Shown here: positions 11,301 to 22,541 of the stretch, piece by piece
Numbering within the stretch: the stretch's first letter is position 1
Layout: each line of letters begins with the position of its first letter
From: Solanum dulcamara
Lineage: Eukaryota > Streptophyta > Magnoliopsida > Solanales > Solanaceae
Assembly: GCF_947179165.1 (NCBI RefSeq)
Contig: NC_077245.1
Span: 21,365,740 to 21,429,739, forward strand
Direction: 5' to 3'
DNA length: 64,000 nt
Notes under the pieces: model-generated
The model's database searches: none
What the model saw: the letters and a program-made list of their open reading frames with translations, nothing else
Told to the model about the DNA's origin: nothing
Program-made: the position numbers and the translations under genes

Positions 11301-11779
11301 TCGTTTTTTACCAATTTTTTAGTAGTGCTTGGATCAGAGATGTCAAATATTTAAATCCATCTCTCTTAGGGATAACTTGAGTATCCAATCTCACTTCCAT
11401 GCCCATCTCATATGTTACATTACTGAATTTATACTTCAGATACTTTATCTTACTTCTGCTCAACCTGTAGCCTTTGAACTCCAGAGTCTGTCTTCACATC
11501 TCCAATTTATTATTAACTTTTTCGCTAGTCACCTCGATCAAAATAGTCTCATCTGCAAATGATAAACACCAAGGTACTGTACCATGAATATGTCGCATCA
11601 ATTTATCAATCACCAAGGCAAATAGAAACAGGCTCAATGTTGATCATTGGTGCAACCCTCATCTCGACTGAAAAAAATGCTCTAAGTCTCCTTTCATTAT
11701 TATTATCTGAGTCTTGGATCTATTATACATGTCCTTTATTGCTCTAATGTAAGTCACTAGTGCACCTTTAGACTCCAAA

Positions 11780-13122
11780 TGTCACAACCCAAACGGTCAT
11801 GAGTGACACTCACACTAACCCTTCGGTGGAAGAACCATTAATACAACCAAACAAAGCAATACTAGAAAAAGATATGCATTTCACAACGTGGAAGCAAATT
11901 TTAAATAATAGTTTTAAACTGAGTTTCCACAAACTCAGGAAATTAACCAAACAAAATGAAAATGCGGAAGTTAACCCCTAGAACCTGAAAGTCGTTGTAC
12001 CAAAACTCTAATAAAGGTCTAGAGTAAGGGGATACAATCCCGAAACAATAATATAAAATAGAGTCTGAAAGGTCTAAGTCCGAAGGAATTGGACTGAGAT
12101 CCTACATGACTTTTAAATATCACACTTGCACAATCAAGTAATAAGTTCATTACATGTAATTGATCATAAATAGTCATTGCATTGGGTTCATTCCATATTT
12201 CCCCAATCACATACATGCATGCAATACTATCAATGTAGTTAACAGGGACATATAACACGGTTGTTTCCAAGGGCTGCAGGCAGGATAAATAAGGTGTACA
12301 GGAAAATAAACCATCACCTACCTTGAAATCAAGCCTGAATGTCCTTAAAGAACTTGAGCTTTCCCCTTCTGGAATTTCTTGGCTTGTTCTTGATCTAAAA
12401 CAAACAATTAATTCAAAGAATCAATTACAATGGACTAATTCTCCCATATTAAAAACAAGGACTAACCCTTGGCCAAGTTCATGATTCTAACACCCAACTA
12501 GGGCCTTTTCCACCATTAATTTCAGGCTAAAACCTACCTCCAAGTTAAGTTTTATACATTCTAATGACTAAGAATCAAATTATACGTTAGAGAAATGAAT
12601 TACTTACCTTTATCAAAGAGATTGGTGGAAAATTGAAAAATAATGGCCCTAGGTCGCTCTTTTCTCTCCCAAAAATGAAACTGTGGAAGTAATCCAGCTT
12701 TTGGGAACTTTTACCTGTTTAATTCGCGATTGGCCCTCCATAGCAGGAATCATCCCGTCATGGTAGATTGCATTGAAATAGATACTTAAAATTTGATTTC
12801 CAATCCCCCATTTTGCAATACACCCTCAACCTTGACATTCTAAAACAACTTAGTCACGTCAAGATCAATTACGGGAGTTCTACTCGCCTGAATTCGATTC
12901 CCTAAAGTCGTATAGGCTCCTTCATATCTTGGCTATCTACTCAAACAATCAAACTCATAATTTAATCCCTCATCCATTATCGAATTATCCCAGCACTCAC
13001 TTGACTCAGATTTTGTCTAAGTCTAATCTAGGCTCGAAATTTCCAAGTTACTACTTGGAGATTTTTCGGCCCAAATTTCTTCCCCATTGAATTATATAAT
13101 ACAAAGGGAACGATTCATTAAA
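11780..13122 (-). mobile_element. Solo LTR inserted in the RTE LINE
   Basis: The + strand starts TGTCACAACCC and ends CATTAAA. Read on the minus strand it runs TTTAATG to GGGTTGTGACA, an LTR with one likely mutation in its first TG. The flanks are CCAAA (11775-11779) and CCAAT (13123-13127), a 5-bp duplication with one change. Removing it joins the LINE reading at LWRC-LESKG. No internal retrotransposon sequence is present. A few short frames inside it are meaningless. Confidence 0.75.
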
Positions 13123-13745
13123 CCAATCAGCGCCAAAGGAATTCTCTTAGGACTTTGTCATAGATATTTTCATGGTTAATGAACACTATATGCAAATTCG
13201 TTTTTCTCTCCCTATATTTCTCCATCAATCTTCTCACAAGATGAATGGCTTTAGTATTTGAATGCTCTGGCATGAATCCAAATTGGTTCTTGAAAATGGA
13301 CACATCACTCCTCACCCTCATCTCCACCTCCCACTCCCAAACTTTCAATGTGTTACTTTCCAGTTTAATATGCTTGTAGATGTTACAGATCTAGATATCA
13401 CCATTGTTCTTGCATAACAAAATCAGTTTGCTCCACCTCCATTCGTCAAAATTTTTAGACATATTAAAAATGACATAAAAAACCTAGTCAACCAATCCAA
13501 ACCCGTCTTGTCTATGCTCTTTCAAAATTCTATCGAAATATCATCTCATCCAGAAGCTCTACCCTGGATCATCTTACATATATCACCCTTAACCTCCTCA
13601 ATCATAAAACACCTATAGTAAGCAAAATCACGTGACTCTCTGAGTTCTCTAAATCATCCAACATGATATTCGTGTTCATGTTTGATATGTAAGTAAAATA
13701 TATAATCCTAAAAATATTGAGTTGAATTTCTAAATGGTCCGTCAT

Positions 13746-16700
13746 CTTATAGTAACTGGACTGTCACCCCCTAGGAGGGTACTCTAGGCGTGGCTGACAC
13801 TCAGAGACTATTGCCAGTCACCAAGCAAACTACTTGGCATGTTCACACATTCGTTCAATCAATATTCTATCAATGGAAGACTTAAGTCATCAAGATGATC
13901 AAATAGATAACTTATAGAATAAGGTCAAAGGCCAACAATCTATCTAATACAATCAACAAGACTAGTATGAATAAAACTAGACAAAAGAATTATCCAATCA
14001 ACAAATCAACAATCTAGTCTATAAAGCCTCTATCAACTGTCTAAGTGGTGCCAATGATAGGTTCATGGCTACCTTAATCAAAATAAAAGTAAAAGTCTAA
14101 ACTCTAAAGCTAGATGATAAAAGAGTGGTATCCTCCGGAAGCAGGGAGGACTCACCAATCAGCTGAAATATTGAAAAAGATCTTCAACGATGCGCCTGTT
14201 GATGATCACTAATTCATGTCCCTGCATCATTAAAGGATGCAGTCCCAAATGAATGTCAGAACATGGAATGTACGAGTATATAATATGGCAGAATGAAACA
14301 TGCGTAAGGTAGAATAACATCAACTAAAGTAACTCAATCAAGTGTAAGAAACTTAATTAGGATGTCATAAGTCTAAAGCAAGAGTAAAGTTTAGACAGAG
14401 ACCAATCATGTACAATCTAATCCAATCCAATTCAGTCCAATCAGAATACTATCAAGACCTATCTGGGAGTTTCTCTAGTCCGACAACCATCATCTATGAG
14501 CTGGTGATGTACAACTAGCCGAGTCATTGCCACATCCGTTCAATACTTTGCCAAGGTAGGGAAAGAATCAACCAAATTTGGATCTACAATTAATCAATCA
14601 AGTCCTATCTTGTCAGTACAATAAAATAGGGAAACATCCGACTTTAACGGTTCAATCCTCTCATACGTTTGCTATGTAGTTATTGAGTTTGAGTTATTAC
14701 TTACTCTTACCCAATTTAGTACGCAATACTCCTCCTAAGACTCAATACTCATAAGACAATCAATTCCAATCAAACCAAATCAACAAGTCTCATATGGATT
14801 TTTATCAGTTCATCTATTCTATCCAATCAATCCTTTCAACCAATCAATTATCCATTCATTCCCAATCATTTAAGAGTAGTTGGTATAATCAACATTCAGT
14901 TGAGACCATTCAAGCGGGTTCAATTATGAAGATATGAAGGACTATCAAGATTCAAGAAGACTATCATCATGCTCACATCTCAATCACAATCTGCATTCAC
15001 AAGTTCAAGGCTCTAGACTCAATTCTTAGGCATATACATCTAATACTAGTCAAAATACTATTAGGGTTTATGAAATAAGTAGTTTAAATCATTTGTTCAA
15101 GAAACAAGTTAATAGAATACATTAATTACGTAATATTATGTAAAATATGTTAAAGTTAAGAAAATTCTAAAGAAACACAATCATGATGACTCAATTCATT
15201 CATAAATCAACCTATCACAATCATGGGGCACATGAAAGAACAAGATCAATGCTTCAGTTTAGTCGTACATACCTTGGATGAAGACAGACAATCAAACTGG
15301 CAAGATTCTGGCTTGAAATCTTTAGATCCTAGCCCTTTCTCCTCTCTTTAACCCTAGTTTCTGTTGCTTAAATGCATAAAAAGTCTAACGAATGGGTTTA
15401 GAAACCCTTATAAGGTCGAAAAAGGCCTATATCATTCATGGGTTAAGTATAGGAGGGGTGGGGGAAAAGCCCGGAATGCCCCTCATTAAAACAACGAATT
15501 TTGAACTGTCGTAAAGCACCTTCGCGTCGCGCCGGGTGTTCATTTTAGTTTATTTTTTGACGAAAACTTTCTATAAAAATCTAGGATCGTCGAAAATCAA
15601 AAAATAAATTTTTAACCTATTTTTCGGCAGCTCTGCGATGCTGAGATGTCGCCCACTTTTCTGTTTTCTGCGGTTTCGCTTCGAAAAGTTTTTTTTGATC
15701 CGATTGACCTAAAATTCGACCGGGACTACTGTCCCACTTAATTTTTTGCACTGATCAATATTACGGCCTCGAATTTTCCAAAAAAGTTTGGGATGATGCA
15801 TTATGCGAGAAATCTCTCGTCTAGGGGTATTTTGGTAATTTCTAGGGTATAAAAACTTTGGAGGTCCCTTATGACGTTAAACAACATATGATACACTTCA
15901 AATACTTAGGAAATGACCTTAACATACATTCACAACTTAGAAGTCATTGGATCACCTAACTCTATAAAATCTCGTATCAACACCCGATCGGTAACGAAGA
16001 TTTCAATTCAACTTTGTGCTAAGGGATTCTTGTGACCTTAATTCATCTCAAATTTGTTATCGTGATAAGGAATTGACCTTAACACTTGTATGCAAAGTTA
16101 TAATCACTTAGTATGATCCCATACCATAAAAAAGATGATCCGGGTCTTAGCTAAGAAAATTTCATAGTGTTACATGGCCACCAAAGTCACTCTATTTTGT
16201 TTTGCTTTCCAAAGCCATCCAACTTTGTCTGATTGATTTTCATGCTCATCCAACTTTGTCTAGTTAGCTTCTCAATTCATTTTAATTGGAAATACAATTT
16301 TTGGTACTAGTTAATGACGTAAAAACTGTAAATTTGTAGGAAAAAATATTTTAGAAATTAAAATCAATATTTAGATTTATTTAGACCCTGCCCAATTTTG
16401 ACCCGATCTGCTAAAATAAGTTGACTATATAAAATGTTCTCCTAATAATATTAAACTAAAAAAAATACGATGGTTAAATGTTATTAAGGACATCTCTAAT
16501 ATTAAAAATGTTAGAAATTGAAGAACCATCAAATTCTTGTAGTTAGTTGTTATTAAAGGCATTTCTATATTCAACTTATTTTAAGTGAGTCAGTCAAGAA
16601 TTGGGTCGAATTTAGGGTGGGTTGTGACTTTAAGTAGTGATTTTAGCTTTAAAAATAATTTTTCCTAAAAAGTTACATCTATCACATCATTAAATAGTTA

Positions 16701-16866
16701 TCGAAAATTGTATTTCCTGCTAAAATGATCACAAAAGAGGCAAAGTTAGATGACTATGAAAGTTAACTAAGCCTATTTGGATAACATGAAAGCTAAGTAA
16801 ATAAAATTGAATGACTTATGAAAGATAAAACAAAGTTAAATGACTTTGGTGGTCAATTACTATAAG
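13746..16866. mobile_element. Foldback DNA element interrupted by a solo LTR
   Basis: Excluding the inserted LTR, the element is about 700 bp. Its left end CTTATAGTAACTGG (13746) and right end CAATTACTATAAG (to 16866) are inverted. The inversion continues inward through CCACCAAAGTCACT on the left and ATGACTTTGGTGG on the right, and through most of the interior (for example TAGGAAAAAATATTT against AATAATTTTTCCTA). I could not identify a target duplication, so the superfamily is open. Confidence 0.7.
13762..16174 (-). mobile_element. Solo Ty3/gypsy-type LTR in the foldback element
   Basis: The + strand runs from TGTCACCCCCTAGGAGGGTA to TCATAGTGTTACA, so the LTR is inverted. The flanks are TGGAC (13757-13761) and TGGCC (16175-16179), a 5-bp duplication with one change. 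It belongs to the same family as the LTR at 22542-25782. The end matches ...AGGGTACCCTCTCGGGGCGTGACA there, and GGTCCCTTATGACGTTAAAC here pairs with GTTATGGGTCATAAGGGATC there. Confidence 0.85.
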
Positions 16867-16941
16867 TTGCTTCTTGTAAGTATCACAATTGTTATGTCTG
16901 GGTTGTTTTTGCAACTTCTGCTTCTGTCTGCTCATCCTGTC

Positions 16942-17234
16942 CAGGGTCGGAGCTAAGTTCGGAAGTTCGAACGAATTTAGTAGCTTTTCCGTAGATCCTG
17001 TATTTGTATTAAAAAATTAAATAAATACATATGTATTAATTTGTGAACTCCTAACAAAATTAATTGATGGCTCAGCGGTAAAGAAGGAGTCATGGAAATA
17101 TTTTTCCATAGTAGAATTATTGGTTCGAATTCCACTATCATCAAAAGTTTCTCTTCCTTTTTAAAAGGAAGCATACTTTGCAATATTTTTCTCTTATTTA
17201 AAATATCAAACTCCTAATTCTGACTCCGCCTCTG
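16942..17234. mobile_element. hAT-like MITE with an embedded pol III-like segment
   Basis: The ends are CAGGGTCGGAGCTAAG and, inverted, CAGAGGCGGAGTCAGAA, like the CAGGGGCGGA termini of hAT MITEs. The 8-bp flanks ATCCTGTC and ATTCTACC agree at five positions, and the other three differ by transitions. Inside are TGGCTCAGCGG (17068-17078) and GGTTCGAATTCC (17122-17133), which match the A-box and B-box patterns of tRNA-type pol III promoters. Confidence 0.65.
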
Positions 17235-17320
17235 ATTCTACCTAAATGTATCGCAATCGTGAGTTTGTCCTTATTTTGCGATATCATAGAGTACCTTTTT
17301 TTGCCAGCTTTCTGTCCTTA

Positions 17321-18064
17321 GGCCATCTACAACCAATTACATCTTTTTTAACACTATTATAGCATAAATTAACTTCAATCCATGACACTATATTTTACAT
17401 CAAATAAGTATATCTCTTTTATATTCTCCTCTTTCTTCTATATTAAATTGTTATTTTTTATTTCATAAAACAAATCTTTTCTATTTTTTTCTTTGTCACG
17501 TACATATCATATAAATTATATTACTTTCTTATATAACTATTTAATATAAATTATTTTATACCATAAATCAGCCCATAAAAATGATTCAATTTTAATGAAT
17601 GACAATCACTATTTTATTAAATATTTATTTTTATGTTATTTAATGAACATTGTATTATTTATTAACAATATATTATATTTCTATTTTTTTTAATTTTTTG
17701 ATGGTTATATTTATTCAATTATAACTTATAATAAAATTAACTTAAACTTAAGATAAAAATAAAGTATACGGAAATTAATTTATAAAAAAATATATACCAA
17801 AATTAAGATGTAACATTAATATTATAAAGATATTACATAAAAAAGTAATTAGGTATATTAGTGATTTAAATGAAAAAAATAAAATTTCTAATATATTAAA
17901 TTAAAAGTGTTATATAAAAATATAAAATAATAATAAAATATTCATGAATAATGTTGATGAATAGTGTTACATCAAATTTGTTCATCAAAATGGTGTTAGA
18001 TTTTGTGTTGGGTTGGAGCACCAAAACATCAAAATAGAATTTGGTGTTGGGTTTGGAGATGGCC
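17321..18064. mobile_element. Tourist-like (PIF/Harbinger) MITE
   Basis: The left end is GGCCATCTACAACC. The right end, read inverted, is GGCCATCTCCAAACCC. TTA flanks both sides (17318-17320 and 18065-18067), the 3-bp duplication expected of this group. The interior is AT-rich and non-coding, with GTGTTGGGTTGGAGCACC near the right end. Confidence 0.8.
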
Positions 18065-18213
18065 TTAGCCCTTCTTCTTTTTTTCTTTTTTTTTTTGGGG
18101 GGGGGGGGAGGGGGGTTAAGGGGTGGTTCAGTGCTACTTTTTATCACCTCAATGCTTCATCCACATTAAATATACCTGAAATAAGAAAAATACATATCAT
18201 AACGTTTTCATAA

Positions 18214-19098
18214 GAAAATATAGTCTAAACCCCTCCCCCCAAACCTATATCCGAAATCCCAACTACACACTCTAACTACACGGGTGTCCTATCACCCCCC
18301 CTACAAACATTTTTTTTATCTATCTTATACATCCCTGAATGCTGACTTATCCACATAAACCAAATATAGTAAATATTGTGTATACACGCGTAGATCCCAC
18401 TTAAAATTAGATCCACCCACCCGAATTCTTTTCTTTTCCCTCAATATTCTCTTTCTATTCCCTCCAAAAAATTCAGACCCAACTCTTTTGTCTTTTCTCA
18501 TCTTCCTCACCCCATTGATTCGACCAATAAGTTTGCAAATTCAGTCAAATTTCGTGTTTGCATCTCACTTCATCATTGAGCATTGAGTATGATTCATCCA
18601 TACAAATCTTATTCAAGTTTCCATTTGCCATTTTTAACGAGTTTAGAGAAAAATTCAAATTAAAGACCATAAATAAGAAATTAGAGCTGATTACAAACCC
18701 TAACTTCAAGATTTAAAGTAGAAAGTAGCATTAACGACAAAATCCTAGCTATTTTTGGAAGAAAACTAAAAAAATTGAAGAAAAAAATCATATGTAAATG
18801 GTGGGGAAGAAGCAATGATATTTAATATTGGGGAAGATGACTTTTAGAAATATTGTTTTCCAAAAATTAGGTGGATATACAGGTGTATGTAATTTTGGGC
18901 AACTTAGATCATTTTTGCCTCCTGTAACGCGCCTAGAGGAGGTGTTCTCACCTCCCATGACAGGTCAGCACTCAAGGGTGTACAAAATAGATTAAAAAAA
19001 TATTCGGGGGGGGGGGGGGGGTGATAGGACAGCCGTATAGTTGGAGTGTGTAGTTGAAATTTCGGGTATAGATTGAGGGGGTTTTAGGCTATTTTCTC
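18214..19098. mobile_element. Mutator-like MITE (long TIRs) with poly(G) tract
   Basis: The left terminus GAAAATATAGTCTAAACCCC and the inverted right terminus GAGAAAATAGCCTAAAACCCC extend into about 100 bp of inverted similarity (CCCAACTACACACTC on the left, GAGTGTGTAGTTGAAAT on the right). The 9-bp flanks are TTTTCATAA (18205-18213) and TCTTCATAA (19099-19107), 8 of 9 identical. A run of about 17 G lies near 19005-19021 in the right arm, facing the C-rich stretch at 18291-18300. The interior of about 600 bp is non-coding as far as I can see. Confidence 0.75.
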
Positions 19099-19313
19099 TC
19101 TTCATAATAGTAGTAAACGACATAAAGTCTGATAAAAGAGATTCTAAATTAGTGGTAATTTCACCAGCATCAATTGTCACATAATTTCGTAGATTATATT
19201 CCAGATACGAACTACTATATACTATTACAAATATTTTTTATTCATTTTACTTGAAATTTTTGAAGTTAGAGTTGAGGGCTATAGTTTTTGAAAATAATAT
19301 TTGATTGTTTGAA

Positions 19314-19675
19314 TGTTGTTAGTGAAAACGTAAAAGAACGAGCACAAAATATAATGTGGTTCGGATCAAAGTAATTTTGCATCCACCAAAAAATAACTAC
19401 ATTTATATTATCATCAAAGAAAGGAAAGATATCTCAATTACACCTAAGAAAATTTCTCTCTCAACTCTCTACTAGGATTGTGAGCTGGGGATAGTTAAAT
19501 AATGAAGAATGTTCATCTTTTTATAGATGACAAAAGCTGCTCCAAGCTCAAAAAGAAAAAAGAAAAAGAAATCTCTCCTCCATAAATTTGGTGTGCTCCC
19601 AAGTTTATTTGCTAGTCAAGTAATTTGACACATGATATTTACTACCACCTGGGTTAGACCCTACAAAAAATCAAC
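19314..19675 (-). repeat. Probable 3' LTR of the copia element
   Basis: The segment lies just beyond the polypurine-like tract and is non-coding. Its outer end on the minus strand is CACTAACAACA. The inner boundary is uncertain by about 20 bases, and no second LTR copy is present in the window to confirm it. Confidence 0.5.
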
Positions 19676-19759
19676 TCTTTCAATCTCCATCTTGATTTGT
19701 GTTTCGAGCATGAGTATGAAAAGCTCTGATCAAATTTACTAAGTTTATGGTGCAACCCT

Positions 19760-20118
19760 GTTGTAAGAAACAAGATGGATAAAACCCTTGTTAAACATAT
19801 CCCCTCCATCTAATAATTGTTCTATCAGAGTTGCATCAATTGATATACACTCTCGCCAAGTCCTTGCAGTATGCAAACTTAGTGAGCAGGATTATCTTGG
19901 TAAACATGTCTTTAGTATTATCGTTTGTGATAATTTTTATGATCTTGATAGATCCATCTTCAACAACATCTCATAGAACATAAAATATGATATCAATGTG
20001 CTTAGTGCTTCATGAAATCTTTGATTTTTAATCAAATGAATAAAACTATGACTCACATCTAAGAGTTGTTTCTTCTTAAATCAAACTCGATTCTGCTAAT
20101 GAATCTTTCAACCAGATA
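19760..20118 (-). pseudogene. Copia RNase H remnant
   Basis: With frame changes the minus strand yields pieces such as IHLIKNQRFHEALSTLI and a following DNTKDMFTK. These correspond to the copia RNase H C-terminus, where a pattern like ADMLTK precedes the polypurine tract. Its upstream part is displaced to 26895 and beyond by the inserted LTR. Confidence 0.6.
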
Positions 20119-21839
20119 GATTATGTTATACCCTGCACTTCTGTACATTGGAGCATATTTTTTTTCTTTTTCTCTAAACGATTGTCATGGGATTCATGTT
20201 ATCTATGAAGTTTTATGTGAGTAGTGATGGGTGGAAATAGGTTTGGAAGGATTGGGAAGGAGTTGGAGGTCAAGTAGTGAGTCATGGTCATCGCCCTACT
20301 TGTGTAAGCTCCCAACTTGGATGTCTTACGTACTTAATCTACTTGAGTACATGTCGAGCTTAAGTAGCAAGGACTACATAAGTTCTTAAAGTGAGACGAA
20401 ATTACGAACCCACGAAAAAGGAGTAAGTAGGTGATGCACCTACTTGGACACATGGTAGTAGCTGATGCACCTACTTAGGGTCAAGTAGGTGATGCAGTAG
20501 CTTGGGGTGGACCTCACACTGCCACGTGGTAGCCTAGGAAGGTATGCATGGGTGCGATGGCCTAATGGTGGCTGGACACGTATCACCCTTAGGGGATGAC
20601 ACATGTCACCTCCTAAGGAGGTGTATATATGTGTTACATGCTGAACATATCTCATTTTTCAGCACTTAGAACAAAAATAAAGAGGAGAAAACCTAGAGAC
20701 TAAGAGGGAGGCAGCCACGAATTTGGCCCATTTAAGGTAAGCCCTCCATTTTTGATCCGTGAATTAATTATCTAAGGTACTCACCGACTAAAAGAAGGTG
20801 TTTAACCACGTAAAATTTGATAGTTGGGGTAGCAAGGAGGTTCAATGTAAATCTACAACTTTCGGCAAGTTTCGGAAGCTTATTTGTTAAGGTATAGCTT
20901 GATTCCCTTCTCCCATGTTTAGGCAAATGTTTAAGCAGGTTATGGGTGTATAAATATGAGTTTGAAACGTAAATATAGGTACGTTACGTCTGAAGGATAT
21001 TGTAGGTCGCGTAGGGACTGTTTTGACGCTATTCTAATGAGTTTAAGTTTAGCTAGTGTTGTTGTTAGCATGGTGTTGTGTTTGGAGGTGATTTATCTAT
21101 GTTTCAGGGCTGGAACATGATTAAAAATGGCTGTATACACTTCTATTTGCAGCCACATAATACCCCGTGTTCGTGTGGTTAAGATTTTGTGAAATAAAGA
21201 TTAAGAATCCTATTTTGGTGTTATGGTTTTGGGCGAGTTGTTTGGAGCTTGTATTGCGTAGTATTGAGGTGGTATAATTCTGTATGGCTGCTGATTATTG
21301 TGTTGATATGGCTGTACCGATCAGAGGTGTAATTTGAAGTTCGGATAGGGCAAGGTACAGAGGTGCTACCCGATTTCCGTTAACTTCTTAACTAGTCGAG
21401 ATACTAGTCGAGAAGTATATTCCTATAGCCACTTAGTTATAGCTTTGTAAGCCGGAAGGTCAAAAGTGTACTCATAATAGTTTACTTTCGTGTTAAATAG
21501 GCTGAAGAAGTAATGGGGCGAGCTTGGTTATGATTGATCCATAAAGGTATGTAAAGCCTATCTCTCCTTTCTTTTGGCATGTCTTCAAATTAAGTAATGA
21601 ATGATATGAGTTTGAGGGTAAATCTACTCATAAGTTCCAAGCGTAATTCATGGTCCTTATTTACTTCTTGATGAAAGCACTCTTACAGTAATTGAACTAA
21701 GGCTTCTCAAGCCTTCCATACGTTAGGAAGTGATGAGTATGTAAAGCTATCCCTTATTTTCTTTCGTCATGTCTTAGATGTAAGTGGAATGTAATATGCG
21801 CTTGGAGGGAAATTCCATTCATCGACGAGGCGAGTATTC

Positions 21840-22530
21840 TCAAAGAGAAAATCGTGATGAAAAAAGCGTGAGGAGAGTTCGAAACTCGAGATGTCCAAGC
21901 AGGATCCGAAGTATTGGCCTTATTGGGTAGAATGCCTTCCGCTGTGGGTTATCAACCGACCCTAAGTAGATCTTTACCAAAGCCATATCTCCATAAGCAT
22001 CCAAAGTTGCCTACTCATTGGTAGTGAAAAAGCAAGAACATAGATATGTTTACGAAGCCAAGAGCCACTCATCTGAGCCAGCTGGCCGCCGAGAGAGCAC
22101 TGAGACGAAGAACCTAGCTAGGAATTTCCCTGCCCATGTCTACTTCTTGCCTTCAATCGAGTTTGACTTTCTTCTATCGTGCCAGGCGAGCGAGTGCAAG
22201 CGGAGCGTACTTGCGTGTTAAAGGGGGTACGCGGATTTGGGCTACTAAGTGGAACCAGACCATTCAACTTGTCTTTCTTTTAGGCTTCTGATTGAACTTT
22301 AAGGTAATGGGAGAGAAGGCAATTGACAGATAACTAGTAAGTAAAGCTATGGACGAAGGTCGAAGGACCATTCGATTCATTAAGGGGCATAGCGACGCCC
22401 TCGCCCGGCGCCATTTGCGGACCTAGCAGCAGACGGGTGGGCTGCCTGTCTTCTTTCATTTTGACCCTCATCTATGAGATGAGGAATCCCTCATAGCTAG
22501 ATTCATCAGTAGCTTAGAAACTAGGAACGT
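21840..22530. other. GC-richer block, possible organellar (mitochondrial) insertion
   Basis: Composition changes sharply from the surrounding LTR: near-balanced GC, few A/T runs and words such as GGCGAGCGAGTGCAAGCGG and CGCCCTCGCCCGGCGCC. The style resembles plant mitochondrial intergenic DNA. I recognise no mitochondrial gene in it, so this is inference from texture only. The 67-residue frame at 22018-22221 has no family I recognise. Confidence 0.35.
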
Positions 22531-22541
22531 TCCGAGTATAA

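Larger units (their letters stand above)
5745..11327 (-). mobile_element. Complete non-autonomous CACTA (En/Spm) element
   Basis: The left end is CACTACTAAAAAACTG at 5745. The right end, read inverted, is CACTACTAAAAAATTGG, finishing at 11327. The 3-bp target duplication CTT is intact at 5742-5744 and 11328-11330. Both subterminal zones are packed with GCGACGGAC-type repeats in both orientations (about 5770-6230 and 10910-11300), as known for CACTA transposase-binding regions. Coding remnants run on the minus strand: a TNP2 N-terminus fused to a DUF4216 region, and downstream exons of a Transposase_24-like accessory gene. The catalytic transposase core is absent, so mobility would need a helper. 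Confidence 0.92.
4843..13690 (-). mobile_element. RTE-type LINE, degenerate, split by two later insertions
   Basis: Three separated blocks join into one LINE read on the minus strand: about 13690 to 13128, then 11779 to 11331, then 5744 to 4843. Right block: reverse-transcriptase sequence including NQFGFMPEHSNTKAIHLVRRL and FINHENIYDKVLREFLWR. Middle block: continues with LESKG, the RT active-site region as FADETILI (FADD expected) and VIPKRDGFKYL. Left block: [10 protein letters not shown] and the usual RTE C-terminal region, ending in a GTTGTTG tail near 4846. The reading frame has many stops and shifts, so the copy is dead. The 5' part is missing beyond about 13.7 kb. The insertions are a CACTA element with a CTT duplication and a solo LTR with a CCAAA/CCAAT duplication. 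Confidence 0.8.

Noticed and set aside
17060..17140. Possible tRNA gene from the A/B boxes
   Set aside because: The acceptor and anticodon stems do not pair convincingly, and the segment lies inside a MITE, so it is a tRNA-like relic at most.
22018..22221. 67-residue frame as a host gene
   Set aside because: No domain, no splice context and location inside an LTR; composition is better explained by the GC-richer block.
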